Source: Lachnospiraceae bacterium
GTDB taxonomy: Bacteria; Bacillota_A; Clostridia; Lachnospirales; Lachnospiraceae
Direction of reading: 5' to 3'
Assembly (NCBI GenBank): GCA_017416505.1
Contig: JAFQCI010000151.1
Location: 1-24,145 of the forward strand
Length of the DNA stretch: 24,145 nt
Shown: positions 1 to 6,716 of the stretch, piece by piece
Layout: each line of letters starts with the position of its first letter
Position numbering within the stretch: position 1 is the stretch's first letter
Notes under the pieces: generated by a model
What the model was told of the DNA's origin: nothing
What the model saw: only the letters and a program-made list of their open reading frames with translations
Database searches by the model: none
Position numbers and translations under genes: made by a program

Positions 1-56
1 ACCTGCGACCTCTTGATCCCAAATCAAGCGCTCTAGCCAAGCTGAGCCACACCCCG
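1..56 (-). tRNA. tRNA-Pro (UGG anticodon), partial, cut by left edge
   Basis: Read on the minus strand, this begins CGGGGTGTGGCTCAG, a typical tRNA-Pro acceptor and D-arm start with C at position 1. The anticodon stem pairs CTTGA with TCAAG around the loop TTTGGGA, which puts the anticodon UGG at loop positions 3-5. The variable region and start of the T-arm follow, but the T-loop and 3' end lie outside the window. It is the first gene downstream of rplT and could be reached by readthrough from that operon. Confidence 0.9.
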
Positions 57-60
57 TTAG

Positions 61-132
61 GAAGCAAGGTAGGAAACCAAAAAGCCATTCCTCCAACAAA
101 GCAAAACTCTCTGACTTACGCTTCCTTGCTTC
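61..132. repeat. 9-bp inverted repeat between rplT and tRNA-Pro
   Basis: GAAGCAAGG at 61-69 is the exact reverse complement of CCTTGCTTC at 124-132, with a 54-base interior. On the minus strand the second arm ends four bases before the tRNA 5' end. No run of T follows, so it is not a normal terminator. It could be a leader helix involved in tRNA processing, or chance. Nothing coding is seen here. Confidence 0.4.
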
Positions 133-150
133 TTATAGAACCAAATGATT

Positions 151-282
151 GTTACTGTTCACACGTGAACAGTAACTATTGGTTTTTGCATGAAAATTCG
201 CTACGCGAAGCAAAAACCAACTCCTGAATCATGCTATTACGTACCCTGACAGCAAGTGTCAGGGTACTGTGTGTACAGTAAC
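151..282 (+). mobile_element. Three-hairpin mini-element, copy A (132 bp, subfamily 1)
   Basis: The ends are GTTACTGTTCA and TGTACAGTAAC (10/11 inverted). Hairpin 1 (151-176) has perfect 11-bp arms around CACG. Hairpin 2 (179-220) has an 11-bp lower stem, TTGGTTTTTGC/GCAAAAACCAA, a 7-base left bulge and an upper stem TTCGC/GCGAA around TAC. The linker CTCCTGAATCA...TTACG follows. Hairpin 3 (241-267) pairs GTACCCTGACA with TGTCAGGGTAC around GCAAG. The flanks AAATGATT (143-150) and AAATGGTT (283-290) match at 7 of 8 bases, consistent with an aged 8-bp target duplication. There is no open reading frame. It lies 33 bases downstream of the rplT stop. Confidence 0.85.
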
Positions 283-315
283 AAATGGTTCTTATTTATT
301 TATATATATCTTATA

Positions 316-672
316 TTAAGCTAATTTAGACTTAGCAACATCTACTAATTTTGCAAATCCTTCTGCATCGTTAATAGCCATTTCAGATAACATCTTTCTG
401 TTAATATCAACATTAGCAAGCTTTAATCCATACATAAATTTGCTGTAAGAGATTCCATTCATTCTAGCTGCTGCATTAATACGTGCAATCCATAATTGTC
501 TGAACTGTCTCTTTCTTTCTTTTCTACCTGCATAAGAACTTGTTAAGGCTCTCATAACAGATTGTTTTGCTACTCTATATTGTTTTGATCTAGCTCCTCT
601 GTAACCTTTTGCTAGCTTTAATGTTCTATTATGTCTTTTCTTAGCACCTAAACCGCCTTTAATTCTTGCCAT
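316..672 (-). CDS. rplT: 50S ribosomal protein L20
   Basis: L20 binds 23S rRNA early in large-subunit assembly and is needed for folding of the subunit. The 118-residue product has the usual family length, with the very basic N-terminal extension (start [19 protein letters not shown]) followed by the globular domain that ends in AKSKLA. A ribosome binding site GGAGG lies 8 bases before the ATG. It is the last gene of infC-rpmI-rplT, 26 bases after rpmI. In Bacillus subtilis L20 represses this operon by acting on the infC leader, and a matching leader is present at 1615-1770. No canonical terminator is visible after the stop; element copy A sits there instead. Confidence 0.98.
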   Translation of the reverse strand: MARIKGGLGAKKRHNRTLKLAKGYRGARSKQYRVAKQSVMRALTSSYAGRKERKRQFRQLWIARINAAARMNGISYSKFMYGLKLANVDINRKMLSEMAINDAEGFAKLVDVAKSKLA

Positions 673-698
673 TTTTCTTTCCTCCTTAACAATTCAAA

Positions 699-896
699 TT
701 ATAGGTATGGTAAAATCTTCTTCATGTTCTTTACGTTAGTTGAATCAGTAACAACTGTCTTTCTAAGATTTCTCTTAGTCTTAGAGCTTTTCTTAGTTAA
801 AATATGTTGTTTATATGCTTTACTTCTCTTTAACTTTCCAGTTCCTGTAACTTTAAATCTCTTAGCTGCTGCTTTACTGGTTTTCATTTTTGGCAT
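699..896 (-). CDS. rpmI: 50S ribosomal protein L35
   Basis: L35 is a small basic protein of the large ribosomal subunit. The 65-residue product has normal length and shows the family start [20 protein letters not shown], then the Lys/Arg-rich stretch [17 protein letters not shown] strong AAGGAGG lies upstream of the ATG. It is the middle gene of infC-rpmI-rplT. The infC-rpmI gap is 211 bases, of which 151 are element copy B plus its duplicated target; without the insertion the gap would be about 60 bases. A small hairpin CAGGAA/TTCCTG (933-950) lies in the remaining spacer. Confidence 0.98.
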   Translation of the reverse strand: MPKMKTSKAAAKRFKVTGTGKLKRSKAYKQHILTKKSSKTKRNLRKTVVTDSTNVKNMKKILPYL

Positions 897-965
897 AATT
901 AAGTTCCTCCTTAAAATAACTAAACTATATGTCAGGAATTTTTCTTCCTGCCTTGCTTATTTCTT

Positions 966-1108
966 GTTACTGTTCACTCGTGCCTCGTAAACAGTAACAA
1001 TTCGCAGGCTCATTTAGAGTTTTGCTTCGCAAAAGGAGCCTGTGAACTCCTGAATCACGTTCTTACGCACCAAAACAGCAAGTGTTTTGGTGCTGTCTGT
1101 ACAGTAAC
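966..1108 (+). mobile_element. Three-hairpin mini-element, copy B (143 bp, subfamily 2), inside infC-rpmI
   Basis: The ends are GTTACTGTTCA and TGTACAGTAAC. Hairpin 1 is 966-998. Hairpin 2 (1001-1046) pairs TTCGCAGGCTC with GAGCCTGTGAA (one G-U), with left bulge ATTTAGAG and upper stem TTTTGC/GCAAAA around TTC. The linker CTCCTGAATCA...TTACG follows. Hairpin 3 (1067-1093) pairs GCACCAAAACA with TGTTTTGGTGC around GCAAG. The exact direct repeat TATTTCTT flanks both sides (958-965 and 1109-1116), which is an 8-bp target duplication. Its terminal C supplies the last base of the infC stop codon on the minus strand. There is no coding capacity and no transposase. Confidence 0.93.
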
Positions 1109-1614
1109 TATTTCTTCTCTGTTAAAAACATTATCATGCTTCTGCCTTCGAATTTCGCTTCTTTTTCTACTACCGCTACATCTTCAAGCATTTTAGCAAA
1201 TTCATCTAAAATCGACTTACTGGCATTTACATGAGCAAGTTCTCTGCCTCGAAATCTAAGTGTAACCTTAACTTTATCTCCTTTTGAAAGGAATTTTCTA
1301 GCCTGATTAACCTTAGTATTTAGGTCATTAGTGTCGATATTTGGTGAAAGACGTACTTCTTTGATATCAATAACTTTTTGTTTCTTCTTTGCTTCCTTTT
1401 CCTTACGCATTGCCTCATAACGGAACTTACCGTAATCTACAATCTTACAAACCGGTGGCTTTGCAGTCGGAGCAATCTTTACAAGATCCAAATCAGCTTC
1501 TTTTGCTAACTGATATGCTTCTTTTGCGGACATAATGCCTAATTGTTCGCCGTCTTTTCCAATCACACGTACTTCTTTGTCTCTAATTTGTTCGTTAATC
1601 ATTAAATCGCTAAT
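1108..1614 (-). CDS. infC: Translation initiation factor IF-3, probable AUU start
   Basis: IF-3 binds the 30S subunit, blocks early 50S joining and checks start-codon and initiator-tRNA pairing. The product has the N-domain (DLVKIAPTAKPPVCKIVDYG), a lysine-rich linker and the C-domain (VRLSPNIDTNDLNTK onward). An internal ATG at 1602 lies about 22 bases from the GGAGG, which is too far. In-frame ATT at 1614 lies 9 bases from it and gives MSDLMINEQIR, which aligns with the N-terminus of Bacillus IF-3, for a length of 168 residues. An AUU start is the known basis of IF-3 autoregulation in E. coli. The stop TAG spans the junction with element copy B. Confidence 0.95.
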   Translation of the reverse strand: MSDLMINEQIRDKEVRVIGKDGEQLGIMSAKEAYQLAKEADLDLVKIAPTAKPPVCKIVDYGKFRYEAMRKEKEAKKKQKVIDIKEVRLSPNIDTNDLNTKVNQARKFLSKGDKVKVTLRFRGRELAHVNASKSILDEFAKMLEDVAVVEKEAKFEGRSMIMFLTEKK

Positions 1615-1770
1615 AGTGGTACACCTCCAAAATGAAATTAAAAAAGTGGATAGTCAGACTATCCACTACAATAATTCAAATACGACATAGCATTCTCAAT
1701 ATCATAAACCCAAGTCGCCTCTGCGCTAAGGTGAGAGTGGATACTCTACTTGCTTTTTGTTTTAAACATC
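1615..1770 (-). promoter_or_regulatory. L20-type leader of infC operon (transcription attenuator)
   Basis: The leader from the predicted start near 1770 to the infC start is about 155 nt. It carries an intrinsic terminator (1634-1667). It also has an upstream segment that on the minus strand reads TATCCACT (1743-1736). This is complementary to the 5' arm of the terminator, AGTGGATA (1667-1660), and so could form an antiterminator. A small hairpin AGAGT/ACTCT (1734-1747) competes for the upstream segment. Position and layout match the L20-controlled leader known upstream of infC-rpmI-rplT in Firmicutes, in which L20 favours termination. The protein-binding fold itself was not verified. Confidence 0.8.
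1634..1667 (-). terminator. Intrinsic terminator in the infC leader
   Basis: On the minus strand the arm AGTGGATAGTC (1667-1657) pairs with GACTATCCACT (1655-1645), and six T follow directly (1645-1640). It ends about 20 bases before the infC start codon, so it is an attenuator and not the terminator of an upstream gene. Confidence 0.9.
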
Positions 1771-1776
1771 TTTCAT

Positions 1777-1805
1777 AAGATATCATATTTTTTTATCACT
1801 GTCAA
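1777..1805 (-). promoter_or_regulatory. Sigma-A promoter for infC-rpmI-rplT
   Basis: The -35 box TTGACA (1805-1800) is a perfect consensus. It is followed by a 17-base spacer and the -10 box TATCTT (1782-1777). Transcription would start near 1770, just upstream of the attenuator leader. The promoter lies directly after the ppk1 stop. Confidence 0.8.
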
Positions 1806-1813
1806 TAGTTTTT

Positions 1814-3937
1814 TTAAGATTTTTTTGTAACCGGTTCAAAGACCCTTCTTCTGTCATTTTCATTGCCTTCTTTTTTTCGCTTCATGGCAAGTCTGCAGAA
1901 CTCAGCCTGTGAACTGATGCCCTCTCCCTGGGTCTTAACTTTTTTATAAGAACCATCCGGCATCAGCATATGTGCCTTCTTATTGTCGCTTAATTGTATG
2001 TCAAGAATAGAGATTACTTTCTTTTTCAAAGTTTCATCCTCTACCGGGAACAAAATTTCCACACGTTTATCCAGATTTCTTGGCATCCAGTCCGCACTTC
2101 CCATATAAACTTCTTCTTTTCCATCGTTTTTAAAATAGAAAATGCGGCTGTGTTCCAAAAAGTCACCTACAATAGAACGAACAGAAATCGTTTCGCTGAC
2201 GCCCGGAATTCCTACCTTTAAGCAACAGATACCTCGAATAATCAATTCGATCTTAACCCCTGCCTTGGAAGCATCGTATAACGCTGCAATAATCATTGGG
2301 TCACAAAGAGAATTCATCTTTGCCACAATTCTTGCATCTTTTCCATTTAATGCGTGTTTCTTCTCCCGTTCAATCCATCTTAAAAAGCTGTTTTTCAGCC
2401 AAATTGGTGCAACGGATAATTTGTTCCAACTTGGTGGTTCGGAATATCCGGATAACATATTAAACACTGCTGTAGCGTCTTCTCCAATCGGATCGGACGC
2501 AGTGAGTAAACCACAATCCGTATATAATCTTGCGGTAACATCATTATAATTACCGGTTCCTAAATGCACATATCTTTTGATTCCATCTTCTTCTTTTCTT
2601 ACTACCAAGGCAATTTTACTATGAGTTTTTAATCCTACCAAACCATAGATAACATGGCATCCTGCCTGTTCCAGTTTTCTCGCCCAGATAATGTTATTTT
2701 CTTCATCAAATCTTGCCTTTAATTCCACAAGTACCGTAACCTGTTTTCCATTTTCCGCTGCCTGTGCCAAAGCTGCAACGATAGGAGAATTTCCACTGAC
2801 ACGATATAACGTCTGCTTAATGGCAAGGACTGCCGGGTCCTTCGCTGCCTGACTGATAAATGCCACTACCGGTTCAAAGGTATCATATGGATGATGTAGT
2901 AAAATATCACCTTTCTTAATCTGTTCAAAAATATTATCCTCAGGACTCCATTCCGGAATCGGTTGCGGAATATATTTCTTACTCTTTAAGTGGTCAAATC
3001 CTTCCAATCCGTTTACCTTCATTAAAAAGGTCAAATCCAGCGGTCCATTGATTTTATAAATACTTTCTTCCTCTACCGCAAATTCTTTTGAAAGTGCTTT
3101 TAGCAGATTTTTATCCATATTTTCTTCTACTTCAAGCCGGATGACTTCACCCCATTGACGTTTCTTTAACTGCTTTTGAATTTCCTTTAATAAATCTGCT
3201 GCATCCTCTTCGTCAATGGTTAAATCCGCATTACGCATGATACGATATGGGTGTGCACACATTACTTCATAATTTAAAAACAGCTTATCTATGTTCTTTT
3301 CAATGATTTCTTCTAAAAGAATCACCGCAGTTTTTCCTTCTGTCTCGGAAGGGATTTTCACCACTCTTGGAAGTACACTTGGAACCTGAACCGTAGCCAG
3401 ATCCATTTCTTCCGAGTGTCCCTTTTTTGAAATCAATGCCCCAATGTTTAATGTTTTATTCCGAACCAATGGAAAAGGTCTGGAAGAATCCACAGCCATA
3501 GGTGTCAGTACCGGATATACATTCTTTTCAAAGTATTCATTTACAAATTTACTCTGGGCTTCACTTAAATCCTCATGTCTTGAAACCACTTCCAAACCAT
3601 TCTCATTTAATTCCGGTAACAACCTGTTATAAGTACTATACTGGTCCTTCATCAACTTATGTGTCTTTGGAAGAATTTTATCAATCTGTTCTTTTGGAGT
3701 CATGCCTGCAATATCCTTTTTTTGATATTTGACATGAATCATATCCTTTAAAGATGCAATTCTTACCATAAAAAATTCATCCAGATTCGATGCTGTAATA
3801 CTTAAAAACTTAATTCGTTCAAAAAGCGGAATACTGATATCATTGGCTTCGCTAAACACTCTATAATTAAATTCCAGCCAGCTTAGTTCACGGTTTACAA
3901 AGTATTCCGAATCGTAACCTATCTTTTTCTCGCCCAT
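1814..3937 (-). CDS. ppk1: Polyphosphate kinase 1
   Basis: PPK1 makes inorganic polyphosphate from ATP, reversibly. The 707-residue length is normal. The N-domain has NRELSWLEFNYRV and LDEFFMVR (Asn51, nucleotide-binding region). The phospholipase-D-like core has the phosphohistidine in GLKTHSKIALV (His439, equivalent to E. coli His435), a second His in YVHLGTGNYND (His458), and Arg379 and Arg409 in LYRVSG and KARFDEE, the expected Mg-phosphate ligands. The second core repeat ends in GSADWMPRNLDKRVE. All key residues are present. It lies 15 bases after the ppx-like gene, so synthesis and breakdown of polyphosphate are encoded together. GAGAGG and AGAAGG precede the ATG. Confidence 0.96.
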   Translation of the reverse strand: MGEKKIGYDSEYFVNRELSWLEFNYRVFSEANDISIPLFERIKFLSITASNLDEFFMVRIASLKDMIHVKYQKKDIAGMTPKEQIDKILPKTHKLMKDQYSTYNRLLPELNENGLEVVSRHEDLSEAQSKFVNEYFEKNVYPVLTPMAVDSSRPFPLVRNKTLNIGALISKKGHSEEMDLATVQVPSVLPRVVKIPSETEGKTAVILLEEIIEKNIDKLFLNYEVMCAHPYRIMRNADLTIDEEDAADLLKEIQKQLKKRQWGEVIRLEVEENMDKNLLKALSKEFAVEEESIYKINGPLDLTFLMKVNGLEGFDHLKSKKYIPQPIPEWSPEDNIFEQIKKGDILLHHPYDTFEPVVAFISQAAKDPAVLAIKQTLYRVSGNSPIVAALAQAAENGKQVTVLVELKARFDEENNIIWARKLEQAGCHVIYGLVGLKTHSKIALVVRKEEDGIKRYVHLGTGNYNDVTARLYTDCGLLTASDPIGEDATAVFNMLSGYSEPPSWNKLSVAPIWLKNSFLRWIEREKKHALNGKDARIVAKMNSLCDPMIIAALYDASKAGVKIELIIRGICCLKVGIPGVSETISVRSIVGDFLEHSRIFYFKNDGKEEVYMGSADWMPRNLDKRVEILFPVEDETLKKKVISILDIQLSDNKKAHMLMPDGSYKKVKTQGEGISSQAEFCRLAMKRKKEGNENDRRRVFEPVTKKS

Positions 3938-3952
3938 AACCTTCTATCCTCT

Positions 3953-5494
3953 CTATAATTTCTGTTCTTGTTTTAAAACCGGTAAAATTCCATATACATT
4001 CTGGAAAAACATAGCCTTAGACTCAAATAAACCAATTTCCAAAGTAATATCTTCACTGGTACTTGCCTTAATCAAAAGCTGTTTTTCCTTTACTGTAAGG
4101 GAAATATCCTGAATTTTTTGCTTGTGGCTGCGGTCCATGGCATTAGCAATTCTTAAAATAGCCGTAAGCTTCGCAATCTTCATGTAAGAGTCCTTACTTA
4201 AATTATCTTCCATTTTATCATATCCCGGAAGATATCGGGTATTATACCGTACAATATTCGCAACTTCCTGTCTTTCAATATGTGATAAACCTACGATTTC
4301 CGTGCTCATAATAATATTATAAGAATTCTGGGCACCATCACTCATATTAATAAATTTACCACAATCATGTAAAATCGCCGCAATCTGTAACTGCAGCCTT
4401 TCTTTCTGTCCCAGTCCATGTATTTTTTTTATGGCTGGTGCATCAAATATTTTCAGTGCAATCTCTGTCACGTTTTGAATATGTATTTTATTGCATTTAT
4501 AACGTTTTGAAATATTTCTGGCAGCAGCCAGGATATCGTCATTAAAGTCATGATTAATATCGTATTTCTTCTTTCTATCCATATAATCCACTACAATACC
4601 GTCACACAAATCGATATTCGCAGTATAGATTAATTCTGCTTTTGACTGTGTAAGGAACTGGCTAATCATAATCACTGCCGGCAAAAGCAAGGAGGCATTT
4701 TCTTCCGAAATACCATAATCATATGCAAGGTCTGTATCTTTATTTTGCTTTAATTTTTCATAGATATACGCAATCTGTTCTTCATTTAGGGAATCCTTAA
4801 TCTGTAATTCCGGTACAATCTTAACCAGATTATTTACCTCATCCCCAATCACAATGACATTTTTAATTTCTTTTTCTTTCAAATAAAAATTCTTAAAGGT
4901 ATCAATCTCATTCCCTATATATTCTTCCAGAACTCTGTTTATCTGCGTGGTTCGAAACTCTAAATCAGAAAGAAGGTTCTTCACACGAATCGAACCAATT
5001 TTAAGATTCTGGGTTGCAATTAAGTTTCCCTTATCCACCAGGGAAATCTGTATACTACCCCCACCAATATCAACAATGGCAGTATTCTTTACCGTAATCT
5101 TATCATAATCCTGATTATTATATGCCAAAGCTTTTATCATAAAAAATCTTTGTTCTGAATTACTTAATATGGATGCTTTCATTCCCGTTCTTCCATAAAT
5201 CTGGTCCAGAACAAACACTTTATTATCCGCTTCCCGCAATGCACTGGTAGCATATGCCCGGTATTCCTTTACCCCATATTCCTTCATCTTCATCTTAAAT
5301 CCCATGATTACATTGCATATCTCATCCAATGATTCCATGCTAATCATTCCCGTACGATAAGACTCTGCACCAATGGACATATTTACATTGACATAATCTA
5401 ACTGCCGATAGCCATCCTTCGGTGAAATTTCATAAATCTTCATGGTTAAATTTCTAGAGCCGATATCAATGGAAGCAAATGTCGTATTTGTCAT
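3953..5494 (-). CDS. ppx: Ppx/GppA exopolyphosphatase-like protein with HD domain
   Basis: This is an ASKHA-fold phosphatase predicted to remove phosphate from polyphosphate or pppGpp. The N-terminal part (about residues 5-300) shows the phosphate-1 motif ASIDIGSRNLTMKI, the region AYATSALREADN, and the phosphate-2 motif VDIGGGSIQISLV. The C-terminal part carries an HD-type domain with HDCGK (His376-Asp377) and a later R-IANAMDRSHKQ helix, as in long Ppx proteins. A GTG at 5512 is an alternative start, but AGGAGG lies between it and the ATG at 5494, so the ATG (513 residues) is chosen. It is paired with ppk1. Sequence alone does not settle whether the substrate is polyphosphate or pppGpp. Confidence 0.9.
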   Translation of the reverse strand: MTNTTFASIDIGSRNLTMKIYEISPKDGYRQLDYVNVNMSIGAESYRTGMISMESLDEICNVIMGFKMKMKEYGVKEYRAYATSALREADNKVFVLDQIYGRTGMKASILSNSEQRFFMIKALAYNNQDYDKITVKNTAIVDIGGGSIQISLVDKGNLIATQNLKIGSIRVKNLLSDLEFRTTQINRVLEEYIGNEIDTFKNFYLKEKEIKNVIVIGDEVNNLVKIVPELQIKDSLNEEQIAYIYEKLKQNKDTDLAYDYGISEENASLLLPAVIMISQFLTQSKAELIYTANIDLCDGIVVDYMDRKKKYDINHDFNDDILAAARNISKRYKCNKIHIQNVTEIALKIFDAPAIKKIHGLGQKERLQLQIAAILHDCGKFINMSDGAQNSYNIIMSTEIVGLSHIERQEVANIVRYNTRYLPGYDKMEDNLSKDSYMKIAKLTAILRIANAMDRSHKQKIQDISLTVKEKQLLIKASTSEDITLEIGLFESKAMFFQNVYGILPVLKQEQKL

Positions 5495-5520
5495 ACTATC
5501 CTTCCTCCTCACACTTTACT

Positions 5521-5549
5521 ATTATGTTTTAATATATCACATTAAACAA
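5521..5549 (-). promoter_or_regulatory. Candidate promoter for ppx-ppk1
   Basis: The -35-like TTGTTT (5549-5544), a 17-base spacer and the -10-like CATAAT (5526-5521) lie in the short gap after pheA. The spacer overlaps a small inverted repeat TTTAAT/ATTAAA (5528-5546), which might be an operator. No terminator was found between pheA and this promoter. Confidence 0.45.
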
Positions 5550-5555
5550 TAAACC

Positions 5556-6698
5556 TTAGAAATTACCTAACAAGCGAAACTCTACTGTTTCCTTTTCCAA
5601 GCCTACCAACGCATTGCGAACCGTTTCTTCTTGAAGATTTCCATTAAATTCTACAAAAAAACGATATTCAAAAGGTCTGTCCTTTAATGGTTTTGATTCA
5701 ATTTTCGTTACACTTAGCTGATTATATACGAAATGTGCCAAAGCATTAAATAAAGTACCGCTTACATGAGGTAACATAAAGGTAATGGCTATCTTTTTCG
5801 CATCTTTTTTATAAATCTTATTTTTTGTTAAAATCACAAAACGTGTAATATTCTTTTTATTATTATTAATGTTTGGATTTAATACTTCCAAACCGTAAAG
5901 CTTTGCTGCCCTTTCACTTGCAACTGCTGCCTGTGTAATATCCTGGTCTTTTTGCACCTTCATGGCACTGACTGCCGTATTGGCAAGGCTGACCTTCTTT
6001 ACTCCCAAGGTTTCCAAAAATTCCGACCCCTGCATTAAGCCTTGAGGATGAGAAAACACGGTCTTAATATCTGAAAGTTTTGCTCCCTTTAGTGCAAGCA
6101 AGGCCTGATTTACCTCCACATATTCCTCAGCTACAATATTAAGATTATATTTTGCTAACAATTCATAAATGCCTGCCACGGTTCCTGCGGAAGAATTTTC
6201 GATAGGAAGAACCCCATAATCTGCCCGTCCTTCCTCCAATTCCTTCATCACATCTTCAAATTGTTCCACATGATAGCTTTCTGATTCTTCTCCAAAATAC
6301 TGAATCATTGCCTGCTCACTATAAGCACCTTCCACGCCCTGATACACAACTCTTAAAGTATCCTTGGTTTTTAAAGAATCCATGGTCTGATATTCATTTC
6401 CTATGTAACCGAAGGTATCTTTGATTTTCGAATACTGATATCTTCTGCTGATGGTCATAATCTGTAAAAACAGTTCCTGCACTCCCTGAGCATTAAATTC
6501 ATTGGAGGCAAGGGAACTTAATTTCTTTAATTTCTCATTTTCCCGTTCCTTATCATAAATCGGCTTTCCAACACTAAGCTTATACTCTGCCACTTCATTG
6601 GCAAGCTGCATACGTTCCTCAAAAAGTTCAATCATTTTCTGGTCTACAATATCAATTTTTTCTCTGATTTCTGATAAATCCTTCATATTCTCGTACAT
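5556..6698 (-). CDS. pheA: Bifunctional chorismate mutase / prephenate dehydratase (P-protein)
   Basis: This enzyme converts chorismate to prephenate and then to phenylpyruvate for phenylalanine synthesis. Residues 1-90 are an all-helical AroQ chorismate mutase (IREKIDIVDQKMIELFEERM, then VAEYKLSVGKPIYDKERE). Residues about 113-290 are the dehydratase, with VVYQGVEGAYSEQA, GVLPIENSSAGTV, SHPQGLMQ and the catalytic TRF motif (285-287). Residues 303-378 form an ACT domain with SGTL and ESKP (334-337), the usual phenylalanine-binding positions, so feedback inhibition is likely. The length of 380 is typical. The ATG at 6698 is used; a second ATG at residue 5 cannot be excluded. It lies 18 bases after greA. 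Confidence 0.96.
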   Translation of the reverse strand: MYENMKDLSEIREKIDIVDQKMIELFEERMQLANEVAEYKLSVGKPIYDKERENEKLKKLSSLASNEFNAQGVQELFLQIMTISRRYQYSKIKDTFGYIGNEYQTMDSLKTKDTLRVVYQGVEGAYSEQAMIQYFGEESESYHVEQFEDVMKELEEGRADYGVLPIENSSAGTVAGIYELLAKYNLNIVAEEYVEVNQALLALKGAKLSDIKTVFSHPQGLMQGSEFLETLGVKKVSLANTAVSAMKVQKDQDITQAAVASERAAKLYGLEVLNPNINNNKKNITRFVILTKNKIYKKDAKKIAITFMLPHVSGTLFNALAHFVYNQLSVTKIESKPLKDRPFEYRFFVEFNGNLQEETVRNALVGLEKETVEFRLLGNF

Positions 6699-6716
6699 TC
6701 CTTTTCCTGTTTTCCT

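Noticed and set aside
151..282. CRISPR-like or REP/BIME repeat array
   Set aside because: Copies are dispersed singly, not in tandem; there are no spacers. Unlike REP sequences, they have terminal inverted repeats and 8-bp target duplications.
724..990. Plus-strand open frame of 88 codons over rpmI and into copy B
   Set aside because: It is the antisense shadow of rpmI, has no ribosome binding site, and its end lies in hairpin 1 of the mini-element.
966..1108. Copy B as an ordinary terminator for infC
   Set aside because: No T-run follows the hairpins on the minus strand, and the exact 8-bp flanking repeat shows that it is an insertion.
1634..1770. T-box or metabolite riboswitch in the infC leader
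   Set aside because: No T-box sequence or specifier loop was seen. Position and the alternative pairing fit an L20-type protein-responsive leader better.
1994..2549. Plus-strand open frames inside ppk1
   Set aside because: They are antisense to conserved PPK1 catalytic segments, without start signals or recognisable domains.
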